DNA from: Frankia sp. QA3 | Lineage (GTDB): Bacteria; Actinomycetota; Actinomycetes; Frankiales; Frankiaceae | Assembly: GCF_000262465.1 (NCBI RefSeq) | Contig: NZ_CM001489.1 | Coordinates: 3,854,010-3,888,045, forward strand | Length of the DNA stretch: 34,036 nucleotides | Reading direction: 5' to 3' | Shown: piece after piece, positions 16,715 through 23,333 of the stretch | How the letters are laid out: the number at the start of each line of letters is the position of its first letter | How positions within the stretch are numbered: position 1 is the first letter of the stretch | The notes under the pieces: model-generated | Seen by the model: the letters and a program-made list of their open reading frames with translations, nothing else | Database searches by the model: none | Told to the model about the DNA's origin: nothing | Made by a program: the position numbers and the translations under genes

Positions 16715-17329
16715 TCAGTCCACCGCGAGGCCGAGCGCGGTCGCGACGACGATGGCCTGCCAGGGGTCGATGCGGGCGCCCCGCAGCGTGACGGCCAGGG
16801 GATCCAGCGCGGACAGGTCGCTGCCGCGCAGGTCGGCGCCGGACAGGTCGGCCCCGTCCCACAACGCGCCGGAGAGATCGTTGTCACGCAGCGTCGCGCC
16901 ATCGCAGCGCGAGCCGGTCAGGTCGGCCTCCCGCATCCGGACCCCGACGAAGGACGCGCGACTCAGTTTTGCCCGCGGCAGACCAACAAAGGACCAATCC
17001 CCGCCACCGACCTTCATGAGGTCGTGCGTGCATCCGTCGAACAGGCTGCCGGTGAACTTGCACGCGTCGAAGCTCGTGTCGAAGAAGGAGCACCGGACGA
17101 AGACGCAGTTGATGAAAGCGGTATCTGAATAACCCGATGCGTTGAAGCGGACCCCGCGGAAGGTGCACGAGTCCAGAACCGCACCCGTGGTCGGCACCTC
17201 GGTCAGCTCGAGGTCGACGAAGGCGACGTGATCATGCGACTGCCCCGAGAGATCCCCGCCGACCTCGGCCAGGGCGCGGACGGTATGGTCGACCGCGGGC
17301 GTCGATGGGCCGTATTTCCGAGCCGGCAC
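16715..17329 (-). CDS. Pentapeptide-repeat protein
   Basis: The 204-residue protein contains two runs of pentapeptide repeats of the A(D/N)LxX kind: about residues 52-100 (CTFRGVRFNASGYSDTAFINCVF, then SFFDTSFDACKF) and about 118-172 (ASFVGVRMREADL through GADLRGSDLSAL). These form a right-handed quadrilateral beta-helix. Some relatives such as MfpA and Qnr shield DNA gyrase from quinolones, but many have unknown roles, so a resistance function is not claimed. The GTG start follows GGGGGAGG by 6 nt. It is divergent from the NADH dehydrogenase gene. Confidence 0.88.
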   Translation of the reverse strand: MPARKYGPSTPAVDHTVRALAEVGGDLSGQSHDHVAFVDLELTEVPTTGAVLDSCTFRGVRFNASGYSDTAFINCVFVRCSFFDTSFDACKFTGSLFDGCTHDLMKVGGGDWSFVGLPRAKLSRASFVGVRMREADLTGSRCDGATLRDNDLSGALWDGADLSGADLRGSDLSALDPLAVTLRGARIDPWQAIVVATALGLAVD

Positions 17330-17594
17330 GCGGCACCTCCCCCGGCGACCGGTAGACGGACCGGCCGCACATGTCGATCAAGATCCGGGCTAAGCCTACC
17401 GGCCGCCACTGGAAGTGTGTTCCACGCCACATAGTCCGTAGTCGATGTTTCCGGCTCGGGGTGACGATGAACACGATCCAGCGGCCGGCATACGGCGGAA
17501 AATAGTTAGTGGAGACCGACGTGCTATCGGGGATAAGGTCTCCGCGGCGCCAACGGGCACCGCTGGGAGTCAAGAGGTTGAGCGGAGAAGGATC
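17330..17594. promoter_or_regulatory. Divergent promoter region with two inverted repeats
   Basis: This 265-bp region lies between the pentapeptide gene and the NADH dehydrogenase gene. TGGAA-GTGTG-TTCCA (17410-17424) and GGAGACC-N19-GGTCTCC (17511-17543) are perfect dyads. No clear -35/-10 pair was found, so the regulatory reading is tentative. Confidence 0.4.
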
Positions 17595-19073
17595 GTGAGC
17601 ACGGACAGCGCCCGCACAGGGCATGCCGACGAACCGGAACGGCTCGAGGGGCGGCAGAGCTCCCCGCACCGCGTAGTGATCATTGGCTCGGGTTTCGGGG
17701 GCCTGTTCACCGCGCAGGCTCTTCGCAAGGCGCCCGTCGAGATCACCCTCGTCGCAAAGACCACTCATCACCTGTTCCAGCCCCTGCTCTACCAGGTGGC
17801 CACCGGCATCCTGTCGGAGGGCGAGATCGCCCCGACCACCCGCGAGGTGCTCAGCCGGCAGGAGAACGCCCAGGTCGTCCTCGGCGACGTGACCACGATC
17901 GACGTGAAGGCGAAGACCGTCACGTCGCAGTTGCTCGGCCGGACGACGGTCCACCCCTACGACAGCCTCGTGGTCGCCGCCGGCGCCGGGCAGTCGTACT
18001 TCGGCAACGACCAGTTCGCCACGCACGCGCCGGGCATGAAGAGCATCGACGACGCCCTCGAGCTGCGCGGTCGGATCTTCGGCATGTTCGAGCTCGCCGA
18101 GGGCTCGACCGACCCGGCCGACATCGAGCGGCTGCTGACCTTCGTCGTGGTCGGCGCCGGCCCCACCGGCGTGGAGATGGCCGGCCAGATCGCCGAGCTG
18201 TCGCGGCGCACGCTGCGCCGCGACTTCCGCAGCATCGACCCCACCAAGGCCCGGGTGATCCTGCTCGACGCCGCGCCCGCCGTGCTCCCGCCCTTCGGGG
18301 AGCGGCTCGGCGCGAAGGCCGCTGACAAGCTGGAGAAGATCGGCGTCGAGGTGCAGCTCGGTGCCAAGGTCATCGACGTCGACGCCACCGGCATCGAGGT
18401 CGAGGACAGCGACGGCACCCGCCGGCGGATCGACTCGGTCTGCAAGGTCTGGGCCGCCGGTGTCGCCGCGAGCCCGCTCGGCAAGCAGCTCGCGGAGCAG
18501 ACCGGCGCCGGCATCGACCGCGCCGGCCGCGTCGAGGTGCTGCCCGATCTCACCCTCCCGGGCCACCCGGAGGTCTACGTCATCGGCGACATGATGAGCC
18601 TCAACCGGCTGCCGGGTGTCGCCCAGGTCGCGATCCAGGGCGGCCGCCACGCCGCGAAGGAGATCCAGGCCTGGGTCGCCGGCAAGCAGACCGGCCGGCC
18701 GTTCAAGTACAACGACAAGGGCAGCATGGCCACCATCTCGCGGTTCAGCGCGGTGGCCAAGATCGGCAACATCCAGTTCAGCGGCTTCTTCGCCTGGCTG
18801 GTGTGGCTGGCCGTGCACCTCGTCTACATCATCGGCTTCAAGCACCGCCTGACCACGCTGCTGCACTGGACGGTGAGCTTCATCGGCCGGGGCCGCTCGG
18901 AGCGCACGGTCACCGAGCAGCAGATCTTCGCCCGCGCGGCGTTGGAGCGGCTCGGGGAGAACTTCGCCCCGTCACTGCCGCCCAAGGCCGACGAGGCCCC
19001 GTCCTGGACGGGCGCGGCCCGCACCCAGGTCCCGCCCCAGGGCACGGAGAGCCGGGAACCCACCCGGGTCTAG
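17595..19073 (+). CDS. ndh: Type II NADH dehydrogenase (NDH-2)
   Basis: The 492-residue flavoprotein has the FAD motif IIGSGFGGLFTAQAL (about 28-42), the quinone-side THHLFQPLLYQVATGILSEGEIAP block, the NADH-binding VVVGAGPTGVEMAGQIAEL (about 180-198), and a second FAD contact in YVIGDMM plus AIQGG. The C-terminal hydrophobic stretch FFAWLVWLAVHLVYIIGF anchors it to the membrane. It passes electrons from NADH to menaquinone without proton pumping. The GTG at 17595 follows GGAGAAGG at good spacing; the open frame upstream to 17445 has no family similarity. A strong hairpin terminator follows. Confidence 0.93.
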   Translation: MSTDSARTGHADEPERLEGRQSSPHRVVIIGSGFGGLFTAQALRKAPVEITLVAKTTHHLFQPLLYQVATGILSEGEIAPTTREVLSRQENAQVVLGDVTTIDVKAKTVTSQLLGRTTVHPYDSLVVAAGAGQSYFGNDQFATHAPGMKSIDDALELRGRIFGMFELAEGSTDPADIERLLTFVVVGAGPTGVEMAGQIAELSRRTLRRDFRSIDPTKARVILLDAAPAVLPPFGERLGAKAADKLEKIGVEVQLGAKVIDVDATGIEVEDSDGTRRRIDSVCKVWAAGVAASPLGKQLAEQTGAGIDRAGRVEVLPDLTLPGHPEVYVIGDMMSLNRLPGVAQVAIQGGRHAAKEIQAWVAGKQTGRPFKYNDKGSMATISRFSAVAKIGNIQFSGFFAWLVWLAVHLVYIIGFKHRLTTLLHWTVSFIGRGRSERTVTEQQIFARAALERLGENFAPSLPPKADEAPSWTGAARTQVPPQGTESREPTRV

Positions 19074-19124
19074 ACCACCGGCGTCGCACGGCCCAGGCCG
19101 CGTAGCCGCAGCCGCACGCACCAC

Positions 19125-19173
19125 CACACGACCGCCCGGTCGGGACGAACTCCCGCCGGGCGGTCGTCGTGTG
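19125..19173. terminator. Strong bidirectional hairpin terminator
   Basis: CACACGACCGCCCGG (19125-19139) pairs with CCGGGCGGTCG...TCGTGTG (19156-19173), giving a 15-bp stem with a 3-nt bulge. It lies between the convergent NADH dehydrogenase and MarR genes and can serve both. Confidence 0.85.
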
Positions 19174-19190
19174 TGCCGCGACGTGGGATG

Positions 19191-19715
19191 TCAGCCGGCC
19201 GCGGCCGGGGCGGGGATCGCCTCCGTCGCCCGGGCGAGCAGCTCCCGCAGGGTGGCAAGCTCGGCGTCACTGAACGCGGCGGCGAGCCGCTCCTCGACCT
19301 CGAGTGCCGCGGCGTCGGCGCGCCGGAACAGCGCCTGGCCCGCCCGGGTCAGGCGGGTGACGAGGACCTGCGCGTGGTCGCCGGACGGCTGCCGCTCGAT
19401 GAGCCCCTTCGCCTCCAGCCCGGCCAGCACGACGGCCATCGTCTGGGGCGTGACGTTGCTCTGCCGGGCGACCCGCGCGCCGGAGATTCCCGGAGTGGCG
19501 GCGATCGCGACCATCGCCACGTACTGCGCCACGGTGAGGCCGAACGGCCGCAGCACCCTGGCCTTCTCCGCGATCAGCACCTGCTCGGCCCGCTTGATCG
19601 CCAGGCCGAGCCGCTCGGCCCCCGCGTCGACCGGGCGGGATCTGGCGGCCACGGTCCTCACTGCGCCCGCTCGACTCACTGGGGTGGGCGACCCACGGAT
19701 GGCCGGAAGGGCCAC
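19191..19715 (-). CDS. MarR-family transcriptional regulator
   Basis: The protein (174 residues from GTG at 19715) has the MarR winged-helix pattern: LTVAQYVAMVAIAATPGISGARVARQSNVTPQTMAVVLAGLEAKGLIERQPSGDHAQVLVTRLTRAGQALF. The final GDHAQVLVTRLT is the wing. A GTG at 19652 preceded by GAGGACC would remove 21 poorly conserved residues and is a credible alternative start. It is divergent from the phosphatase gene with a small gap that contains an inverted repeat, so autoregulation and control of that gene are inferred. Confidence 0.88.
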   Translation of the reverse strand: MALPAIRGSPTPVSRAGAVRTVAARSRPVDAGAERLGLAIKRAEQVLIAEKARVLRPFGLTVAQYVAMVAIAATPGISGARVARQSNVTPQTMAVVLAGLEAKGLIERQPSGDHAQVLVTRLTRAGQALFRRADAAALEVEERLAAAFSDAELATLRELLARATEAIPAPAAAG

Positions 19716-19718
19716 ACT

Positions 19719-19739
19719 GATCCGAGGCTACCGCGGATC
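19719..19739. promoter_or_regulatory. Candidate MarR operator
   Basis: GATCCG-N9-CGGATC is a perfect 6-bp-arm dyad in the 33-bp gap between the divergent MarR and phosphatase starts, a typical place for a MarR site. Confidence 0.45.
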
Positions 19740-19748
19740 GGAGAACCC

Positions 19749-20549
19749 ATGACCGGCGTCGTACCCGGCGGCACCCCCGGCACCCTCAGTGCCTCGGTCG
19801 GCGCGGATGCGTCGCCGGGCACCGTCGGGCCGGCCACCATCCGGCGGCCCGAATCCCCGGCCCCCACCTTCGAGGGAGCTGGCGCACCCCCCGCCAGTGC
19901 CGATGTTCCGCCGGCCCATCCGACCGACGGCGGCCCGCAGTCCCCCGCACCGGCCTCGACCGTGCGCGCGTCGTCCGGACCGATCCGATCCACCGACCCC
20001 GCCGCCCGCCCCGACGAGGACAGCGCCAAGCCTTCCGCCGCCGTCGAACTGCCCACCGCCGTCGAACTGCCCGAGGCAAGCGACCCGCTCGGGACGAGCG
20101 ACCCGTCCGCGGCGAGCACGCTACCGGGGGCGATCCGGCTGCCGGACGGAGGCTGGATCCGACCGCGCGGGCTGCGCCACCCTCTGCCACCCGGCCCGCA
20201 CCCCGATCGCGGCCTTTATCTGGGCGGCGCCCGGCTACGGCGGCGGCATGGCGGTCAGCTGCCCTGGCCGCACGAGTGGATCGACTGGCCGGACTTCCTC
20301 CTCCCGCGCAATCCCACGACGGCCGCCGCCCGCATCCGCGCGCTGCACGCGCACACGCAGACGTCCGACCGCATCGAGCTCGCCTGCGGCGGCGGCGTCG
20401 GCCGCACCGGAACCGTGCTCGCCTGCCTCGCCGTGCTGGCCGGCCTGTCCCCCGCGGACGCCGTCACCTGGACCCGCACGCACCATCACCCGCGAGCCGT
20501 CGAAACCCCCTGGCAACGCCGCTGGATCGAGCGCTTCCCCACCCTCTGA
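19749..20549 (+). CDS. Tyrosine/dual-specificity phosphatase-like protein
   Basis: The 266-residue protein has a disordered Pro/Ser/Ala-rich N-terminal half (1-125), which includes a small 18-bp duplication (AVELP twice near 98-107), and a compact C-terminal domain. In that domain LACGGGVGRTGTVLACLAVLAG holds the CX5R signature (C213, R219) of cysteine phosphatases. The usual His before the Cys is Ala, and a general-acid Asp may lie in EWIDWPDF (about 176-183). It may dephosphorylate Tyr/Ser/Thr phosphoproteins. The ATG at 19749 was chosen because upstream frame overlaps the MarR gene. The N-terminal region has the GC-rich composition of its neighbours. Confidence 0.75.
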   Translation: MTGVVPGGTPGTLSASVGADASPGTVGPATIRRPESPAPTFEGAGAPPASADVPPAHPTDGGPQSPAPASTVRASSGPIRSTDPAARPDEDSAKPSAAVELPTAVELPEASDPLGTSDPSAASTLPGAIRLPDGGWIRPRGLRHPLPPGPHPDRGLYLGGARLRRRHGGQLPWPHEWIDWPDFLLPRNPTTAAARIRALHAHTQTSDRIELACGGGVGRTGTVLACLAVLAGLSPADAVTWTRTHHHPRAVETPWQRRWIERFPTL

Positions 20550-20603
20550 CAGTTCCAGCCGATCGTCCCCCGCCTCGGCGCATCGCACCCTCTCCAGCTC
20601 AGC

Positions 20604-20771
20604 CCGAACCCGCCGCCCGACGATCAAGGTGTTCCGCGGAACCGCGCCGCGCCGTCGAACGCGAGCCCGCCGTCGCGACGCCCCCGACCCCACGACCACC
20701 ATGCGACCTGGCCTACCCACACCCGCAGGCACGACCGACGGGTTGCGATCCCTCCAGGGATGATCACGAAC
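20604..20771 (+). repeat. Direct repeat copy 1: leader-like block plus one CRISPR repeat
   Basis: This 168-bp block is 167/168 identical to 22967-23134; the single difference is C at 20723 against T at 23086. The match begins at CCGAACCC and stops exactly at the 3' end of the CRISPR repeat. It includes the palindrome GTTCCGCGGAAC (20631-20642). Confidence 0.95.
20742..20771 (+). CRISPR. Solitary CRISPR repeat
   Basis: A full 30-bp repeat, identical to those of the array near 23.2 kb, stands alone after the leader-like block. Its last seven bases before GAAC (TGATCAC, 20761-20767) and GTGATCA (20774-20780) form a perfect dyad with the flanking DNA. No spacer/repeat follows, so it looks like a collapsed or never-extended array. 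Confidence 0.85.
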
Positions 20772-20811
20772 TGGTGATCATGGGAGCAAGACATCCGATG
20801 GGCCTGTGACG

Positions 20812-21048
20812 TCAAGTCGTCGGGAGTGCTGGGGTGGGTTTGGTGGGGGTCCGGGGGCGGCCGACGATGACGGCGGCGAGGTCGATGAGGCGGTCGGCGT
20901 AGGCCAGGGCGTAGGAGCGGCGGCCGGGTTCGCAGGCCAGGCCGGTGAGGGCGAGGATGCCGGCGAACAGCACGATCAGGACCGCGGGGAGTGCTCCGGC
21001 GACCGGCTGCACTACGGCGCGTAGGCCGGTGAGCCAGGGGGACGGCAT
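20812..21048 (-). CDS. Small membrane protein of unknown function
   Basis: The 78-residue protein has one clear membrane segment (about residues 13-38, VVQPVAGALPAVLIVLFAGILALTG), followed by ACEPGRRSYALAYADRLIDLAAVIVGRP and a Thr/Pro-rich end. I do not recognise the family. A strong AGAGGAGG ribosome-binding site 6 nt before the ATG supports it as a real gene. It lies downstream of the PadR / membrane-protein pair in the same direction, and its promoter region carries a 14-bp box also found before padR, which suggests a shared regulator. Confidence 0.65.
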   Translation of the reverse strand: MPSPWLTGLRAVVQPVAGALPAVLIVLFAGILALTGLACEPGRRSYALAYADRLIDLAAVIVGRPRTPTKPTPALPTT

Positions 21049-21068
21049 GGGCTACCTCCTCTATCCGG

Positions 21069-21095
21069 AACTCTTCATAGGGTCCTATTGGAGAG
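21069..21095 (-). promoter_or_regulatory. Candidate PadR operator before the small membrane-protein gene
   Basis: AACTCTTCATAGGG (21069-21082) is identical to 22078-22091 upstream of padR. Here it is half of a dyad, CTCT-TC-ATAGG-GT-CCTAT-TGG-AGAG. The shared box and its place about 20-45 bp before a start codon suggest a regulator-binding site. Confidence 0.5.
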
Positions 21096-21104
21096 CCCTA
21101 CCCA

Positions 21105-21124
21105 CGATCGTCACGTGACGATCG
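21105..21124. promoter_or_regulatory. Perfect 20-bp palindrome
   Basis: CGATCGTCACGTGACGATCG is its own reverse complement over all 20 bases, centred on CACGTG. It lies between the Ala/Gly/Val-rich membrane gene and the small membrane gene. It could be an operator for a dimeric regulator or a short terminator hairpin. Confidence 0.6.
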
Positions 21125-21187
21125 ATGGCTTCTTTTAGTGGTCAGGGTGTCGGGAAGTGCGGGGACGGCGGGATCCGCTGTCCTGGG

Positions 21188-21721
21188 TCACCGATCGGTG
21201 GTGTGTGGAAGCTGCGTGGCGCGTAGTTCGTGGGCAGTGCGGGTCGCTGTGGCCCGTACGCACAGCGCCCACCACAGCTGCCGCCAGCCCTTCAGATGGG
21301 TGCGGTTGTCGGCCCATTCCTCGTCCCACCGGTCCCGGTCGTGCTCCGGAAACTGTTGCACGGCCCGGGCCAGCAGGTGATCGACGAGTCGGTCCACGTT
21401 TCCGCACATCTGCGGTAGTCGCCGTCTCTCACCCCTGTTGTTAGCCCGGTGGACCCAGCCTCGCAACGAGCCGGACGCCCTTTCGCTCTGTCGAGATCCC
21501 GAAGCGCGCCGCGACCGCAAACGACCCGCGACGCCGTCGGCGACGCCGGCGATGACGCCGGCGGCGGCGCCGCCGGCGGTGACGGCGACGGCGACGGCGA
21601 CGCCGCCGGCGATGACGCCGGCGGCGACGGCGGTGACGGCGACGCCGCCGGCAGCGCCGCCGGCGATGACGGCGACGGTGACGGCGACGGCGACGGCGTC
21701 GCCGCCGAGGCGGGGGGTCAT
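21188..21721 (-). CDS. Ala/Gly/Val-rich membrane protein coupled to PadR
   Basis: The 177-residue protein overlaps the padR stop by ATGA, so translation is probably coupled. Residues about 8-67 use almost only Ala, Val, Gly, Thr and Ile, enough for two or three membrane passes with small-residue packing. The DNA here is a nearly pure GCC/GAC-type low-complexity tract. The C-terminal part, with LLARAVQQFPEHDRDRWDEEWADNR and WWALCVRATATRTAHELR, resembles the cytosolic/membrane-proximal part of PadR-linked membrane proteins in actinomycetes. Function unknown; sensing or envelope stress is conceivable. The hydrophobic tract may vary in length between strains. Confidence 0.6.
   Translation of the reverse strand: MTPRLGGDAVAVAVTVAVIAGGAAGGVAVTAVAAGVIAGGVAVAVAVTAGGAAAGVIAGVADGVAGRLRSRRASGSRQSERASGSLRGWVHRANNRGERRRLPQMCGNVDRLVDHLLARAVQQFPEHDRDRWDEEWADNRTHLKGWRQLWWALCVRATATRTAHELRATQLPHTTDR
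21538..21716. repeat. Low-complexity GC tract
   Basis: About 180 bp built of GCC, GAC, GGC and GAT triplets. The segment around GGCGATGACGCCGGCGGCG recurs at about 21547 and 21607, with a third variant near 21661. It encodes the hydrophobic region of the overlapping leftward gene. Confidence 0.8.
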
Positions 21722-22059
21722 GCCGTTCCTGTCTGGGGCAGAGCGGCGGGCTGGATGCCGAGGAGGCGCTGGGTGGTGGTGAGTGCCTCGCGGGCGGCGA
21801 GTGCGCCGGAGCCGGTCAGTTTGTACATCCGCCGCCGGGGCCGCTCGAGCTCAGCGGGTTCGCCTTCCTCCCAGTAGCTGGCCAGCCAGCCAGCGGCCTC
21901 GAGGCGAGCGAGGATCGGGTAGATCGTCCCGGACGGGAAACCGGAAGCCTCGGCGAGGGCGAAGCCGTAGTAGTCGGCGGCCGGGTTGTCGAGCATGAGT
22001 CGGAGGACCATCGCGGTGGGCAGCGTGATCCGCGGCCCGGTCTGTCGACGTTTCCCCAT
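21718..22059 (-). CDS. PadR-family transcriptional regulator
   Basis: The 113-residue protein has the PadR winged helix: AMVLRLMLDNPAADYYGFALAEASGFPSGTIYPILARLEAAGWLASYWEE, then RRRMYKLTGSGALAAREAL. PadR proteins are usually repressors that bind near their own promoter and often control a membrane-protein gene in the same operon. That fits here: the next gene starts within the padR stop codon. A 14-bp box at 22078-22091, 18 bp upstream of the ATG, is repeated before the small membrane-protein gene. It lies downstream of a broken transposase, suggesting it arrived with mobile DNA or is the edge of a rearrangement. Confidence 0.88.
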   Translation of the reverse strand: MGKRRQTGPRITLPTAMVLRLMLDNPAADYYGFALAEASGFPSGTIYPILARLEAAGWLASYWEEGEPAELERPRRRMYKLTGSGALAAREALTTTQRLLGIQPAALPQTGTA

Positions 22060-22077
22060 GCCCAGCAGCGTACACGA

Positions 22078-22091
22078 AACTCTTCATAGGG
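22078..22091 (-). promoter_or_regulatory. Second copy of the shared 14-bp box, before padR
   Basis: AACTCTTCATAGGG is identical to 21069-21082. It lies 18 bp upstream of the padR start codon, where an autoregulatory site would be expected. Unlike the other copy, it has no obvious second half-site. Confidence 0.5.
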
Positions 22092-22157
22092 GTGCTGGGC
22101 TGGTCGTGGTCCGCATGATGATCTCGACTGGGTGGCCGGGCGGCGCGACCGCGCGGG

Positions 22158-22966
22158 TCAGGCCGCGACGGCTTGCGGTGGGCTGGTCGGGGAGGGGAAC
22201 GCCGTCGCCTCGTCGTAGGTCAGGCCGTGGGCGAGGCAGTGGTGCAGGGTGCCGAGGAGTCGGTTGAACAGGTGGCGGCTGGCGGCGTTGTGCCGGTCCC
22301 CGCCGCCGCGGCGCCGGTCGTAGTGGGCCCGTGCCCCGGTCGAGCTGGTGAGGGCGCCGAAGGCCCACAGATGCCCGGTGGCGGCCAGCCGCTGGTTTTT
22401 GACCCGGCGGTGGACGACGGTGCGGCTGCGTCCGGAGGCGCGGGTGACTGGGCTGGAGCCGGCGTAGGCCTTGAGGTTGCGGGCGTCGGGGAAGCGGGTG
22501 CGGTCGTCGCCGATCTCGGCGAGGACCCGGGCGCCGAGGAGGTCACCGAGGCCGGGGAAGCTGGTGATGACCTGATGGTCGGGGTGCGCGGCGAACGTTT
22601 CGCGGGCGGCGTCGGCGAGGTCGTCGGCGGCCCGGCAGGCGGCGTCGAGGATGCCCAGCAGCGCGAGGGCCTGGCGGCCGAAGGCATCCTCCACCCCGCC
22701 CGGCTGGCGCAGTGCCGGTGCCCGCAACCCGGCGCGGATCATCTCCACCGACCCGTCGATCCCCCGCTTCCGGCCCGCGCGACGCAGCGCCGCGGCGAAC
22801 CGCGGCCGCGAGCAGCGGGCGGCCACGGCCGGGGTCGGCGCGACGGCCAGGACCGCGCGGGCAACCCGGTTGGCGACCCCGGAGGGCTTGCCGGCGAACA
22901 GGGCCAGGAAGGCGGGGTAGTACTCGCGGAGCAGGGAGCGCAGTTCGTTGGCGATGCGGGTGCGGT
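22158..22966 (-). pseudogene. IS110-type transposase, N-terminal part missing
   Basis: The leftward frame reads DRTRIANELRSLLREYYPAFLALF, then the C-terminal Transposase_20 domain: VITSFPGLGDLLGARVLAEIGDDRTRFPDARNLKAYAGSSPVTRASGRSRTVVHRR. These are IS110-family landmarks, including the catalytic-serine region near YAGSSPVTR. The N-terminal RuvC-like DEDD domain (roughly the first half of a normal 350-400-residue transposase) is missing: homology stops at 22967, exactly where the second leader-like direct repeat begins. The first ATG in the remaining frame is at 22826. It is probably inactive, and is a marker of the recombination that built this region. Confidence 0.85.
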
Positions 22967-23134
22967 CCGAACCCGCCGCCCGACGATCAAGGTGTTCCGC
23001 GGAACCGCGCCGCGCCGTCGAACGCGAGCCCGCCGTCGCGACGCCCCCGACCCCACGACCACCATGCGACCTGGCCTACCCACACTCGCAGGCACGACCG
23101 ACGGGTTGCGATCCCTCCAGGGATGATCACGAAC
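22967..23134 (+). repeat. Direct repeat copy 2: CRISPR leader-like block plus first repeat
   Basis: This is the second copy of the 168-bp block of 20604-20771, at an offset of 2363 bp without any indel. Its first 138 bp (22967-23104) stand where a CRISPR leader would be; unlike many leaders it is GC-rich. It cuts into the 5' end of the transposase gene. Confidence 0.92.
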
Positions 23135-23333
23135 CGGGCCCAGCATCCGGGTCGGCGCGGACGAGCTGCGGTTGCGATCCCTCCAGGGATGATCACGAAC
23201 GCCCGACGTGCCGGCGCCCGACGTGCCGGCGCCGTTGCGATCCCTCCAGGGATGATCACGAACTGGGCCTCGGACAGGTACACCGCCTCGACGGTCTGCG
23301 GGCGTTGCGATCCCTCCAGGGATGATCACGAAC
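23105..23333 (+). CRISPR. CRISPR mini-array: 4 repeats, 3 spacers, no cas genes
   Basis: Four identical 30-bp repeats, starting GTTGCGATCC and ending GATCACGAAC, lie at 23105-23134, 23171-23200, 23234-23263 and 23304-23333. Spacers are 36, 33 and 40 bp (23135-23170, 23201-23233, 23264-23303). Each repeat contains the palindrome ATCCCT-CC-AGGGAT, able to form a 6-bp hairpin. Spacer 2 is itself a 15-bp unit (GCCCGACGTGCCGGC) repeated twice plus three bases. The leader-like block on the left suggests rightward transcription. No cas gene is in the window, so it depends on distant cas genes or is inactive; the type cannot be assigned. Confidence 0.92.

Noticed and set aside
16715..17329. Quinolone-resistance (Qnr/MfpA) protein
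   Set aside because: Pentapeptide repeats alone do not show gyrase binding; length and repeat breaks differ from MfpA as far as I can judge.
21449..21877. Rightward frame with many Asp-Gly repeats, reminiscent of RTX-type calcium-binding repeats
   Set aside because: It is antisense to PadR and the coupled membrane gene; the Asp-Gly runs come from the same low-complexity triplets and lack the RTX nonapeptide spacing.
22987..23283. Leftward frame with repeated FVIIPGGIAT across the CRISPR array
   Set aside because: The repeated peptide is simply the translated CRISPR repeat; no ribosome-binding site or family supports coding.
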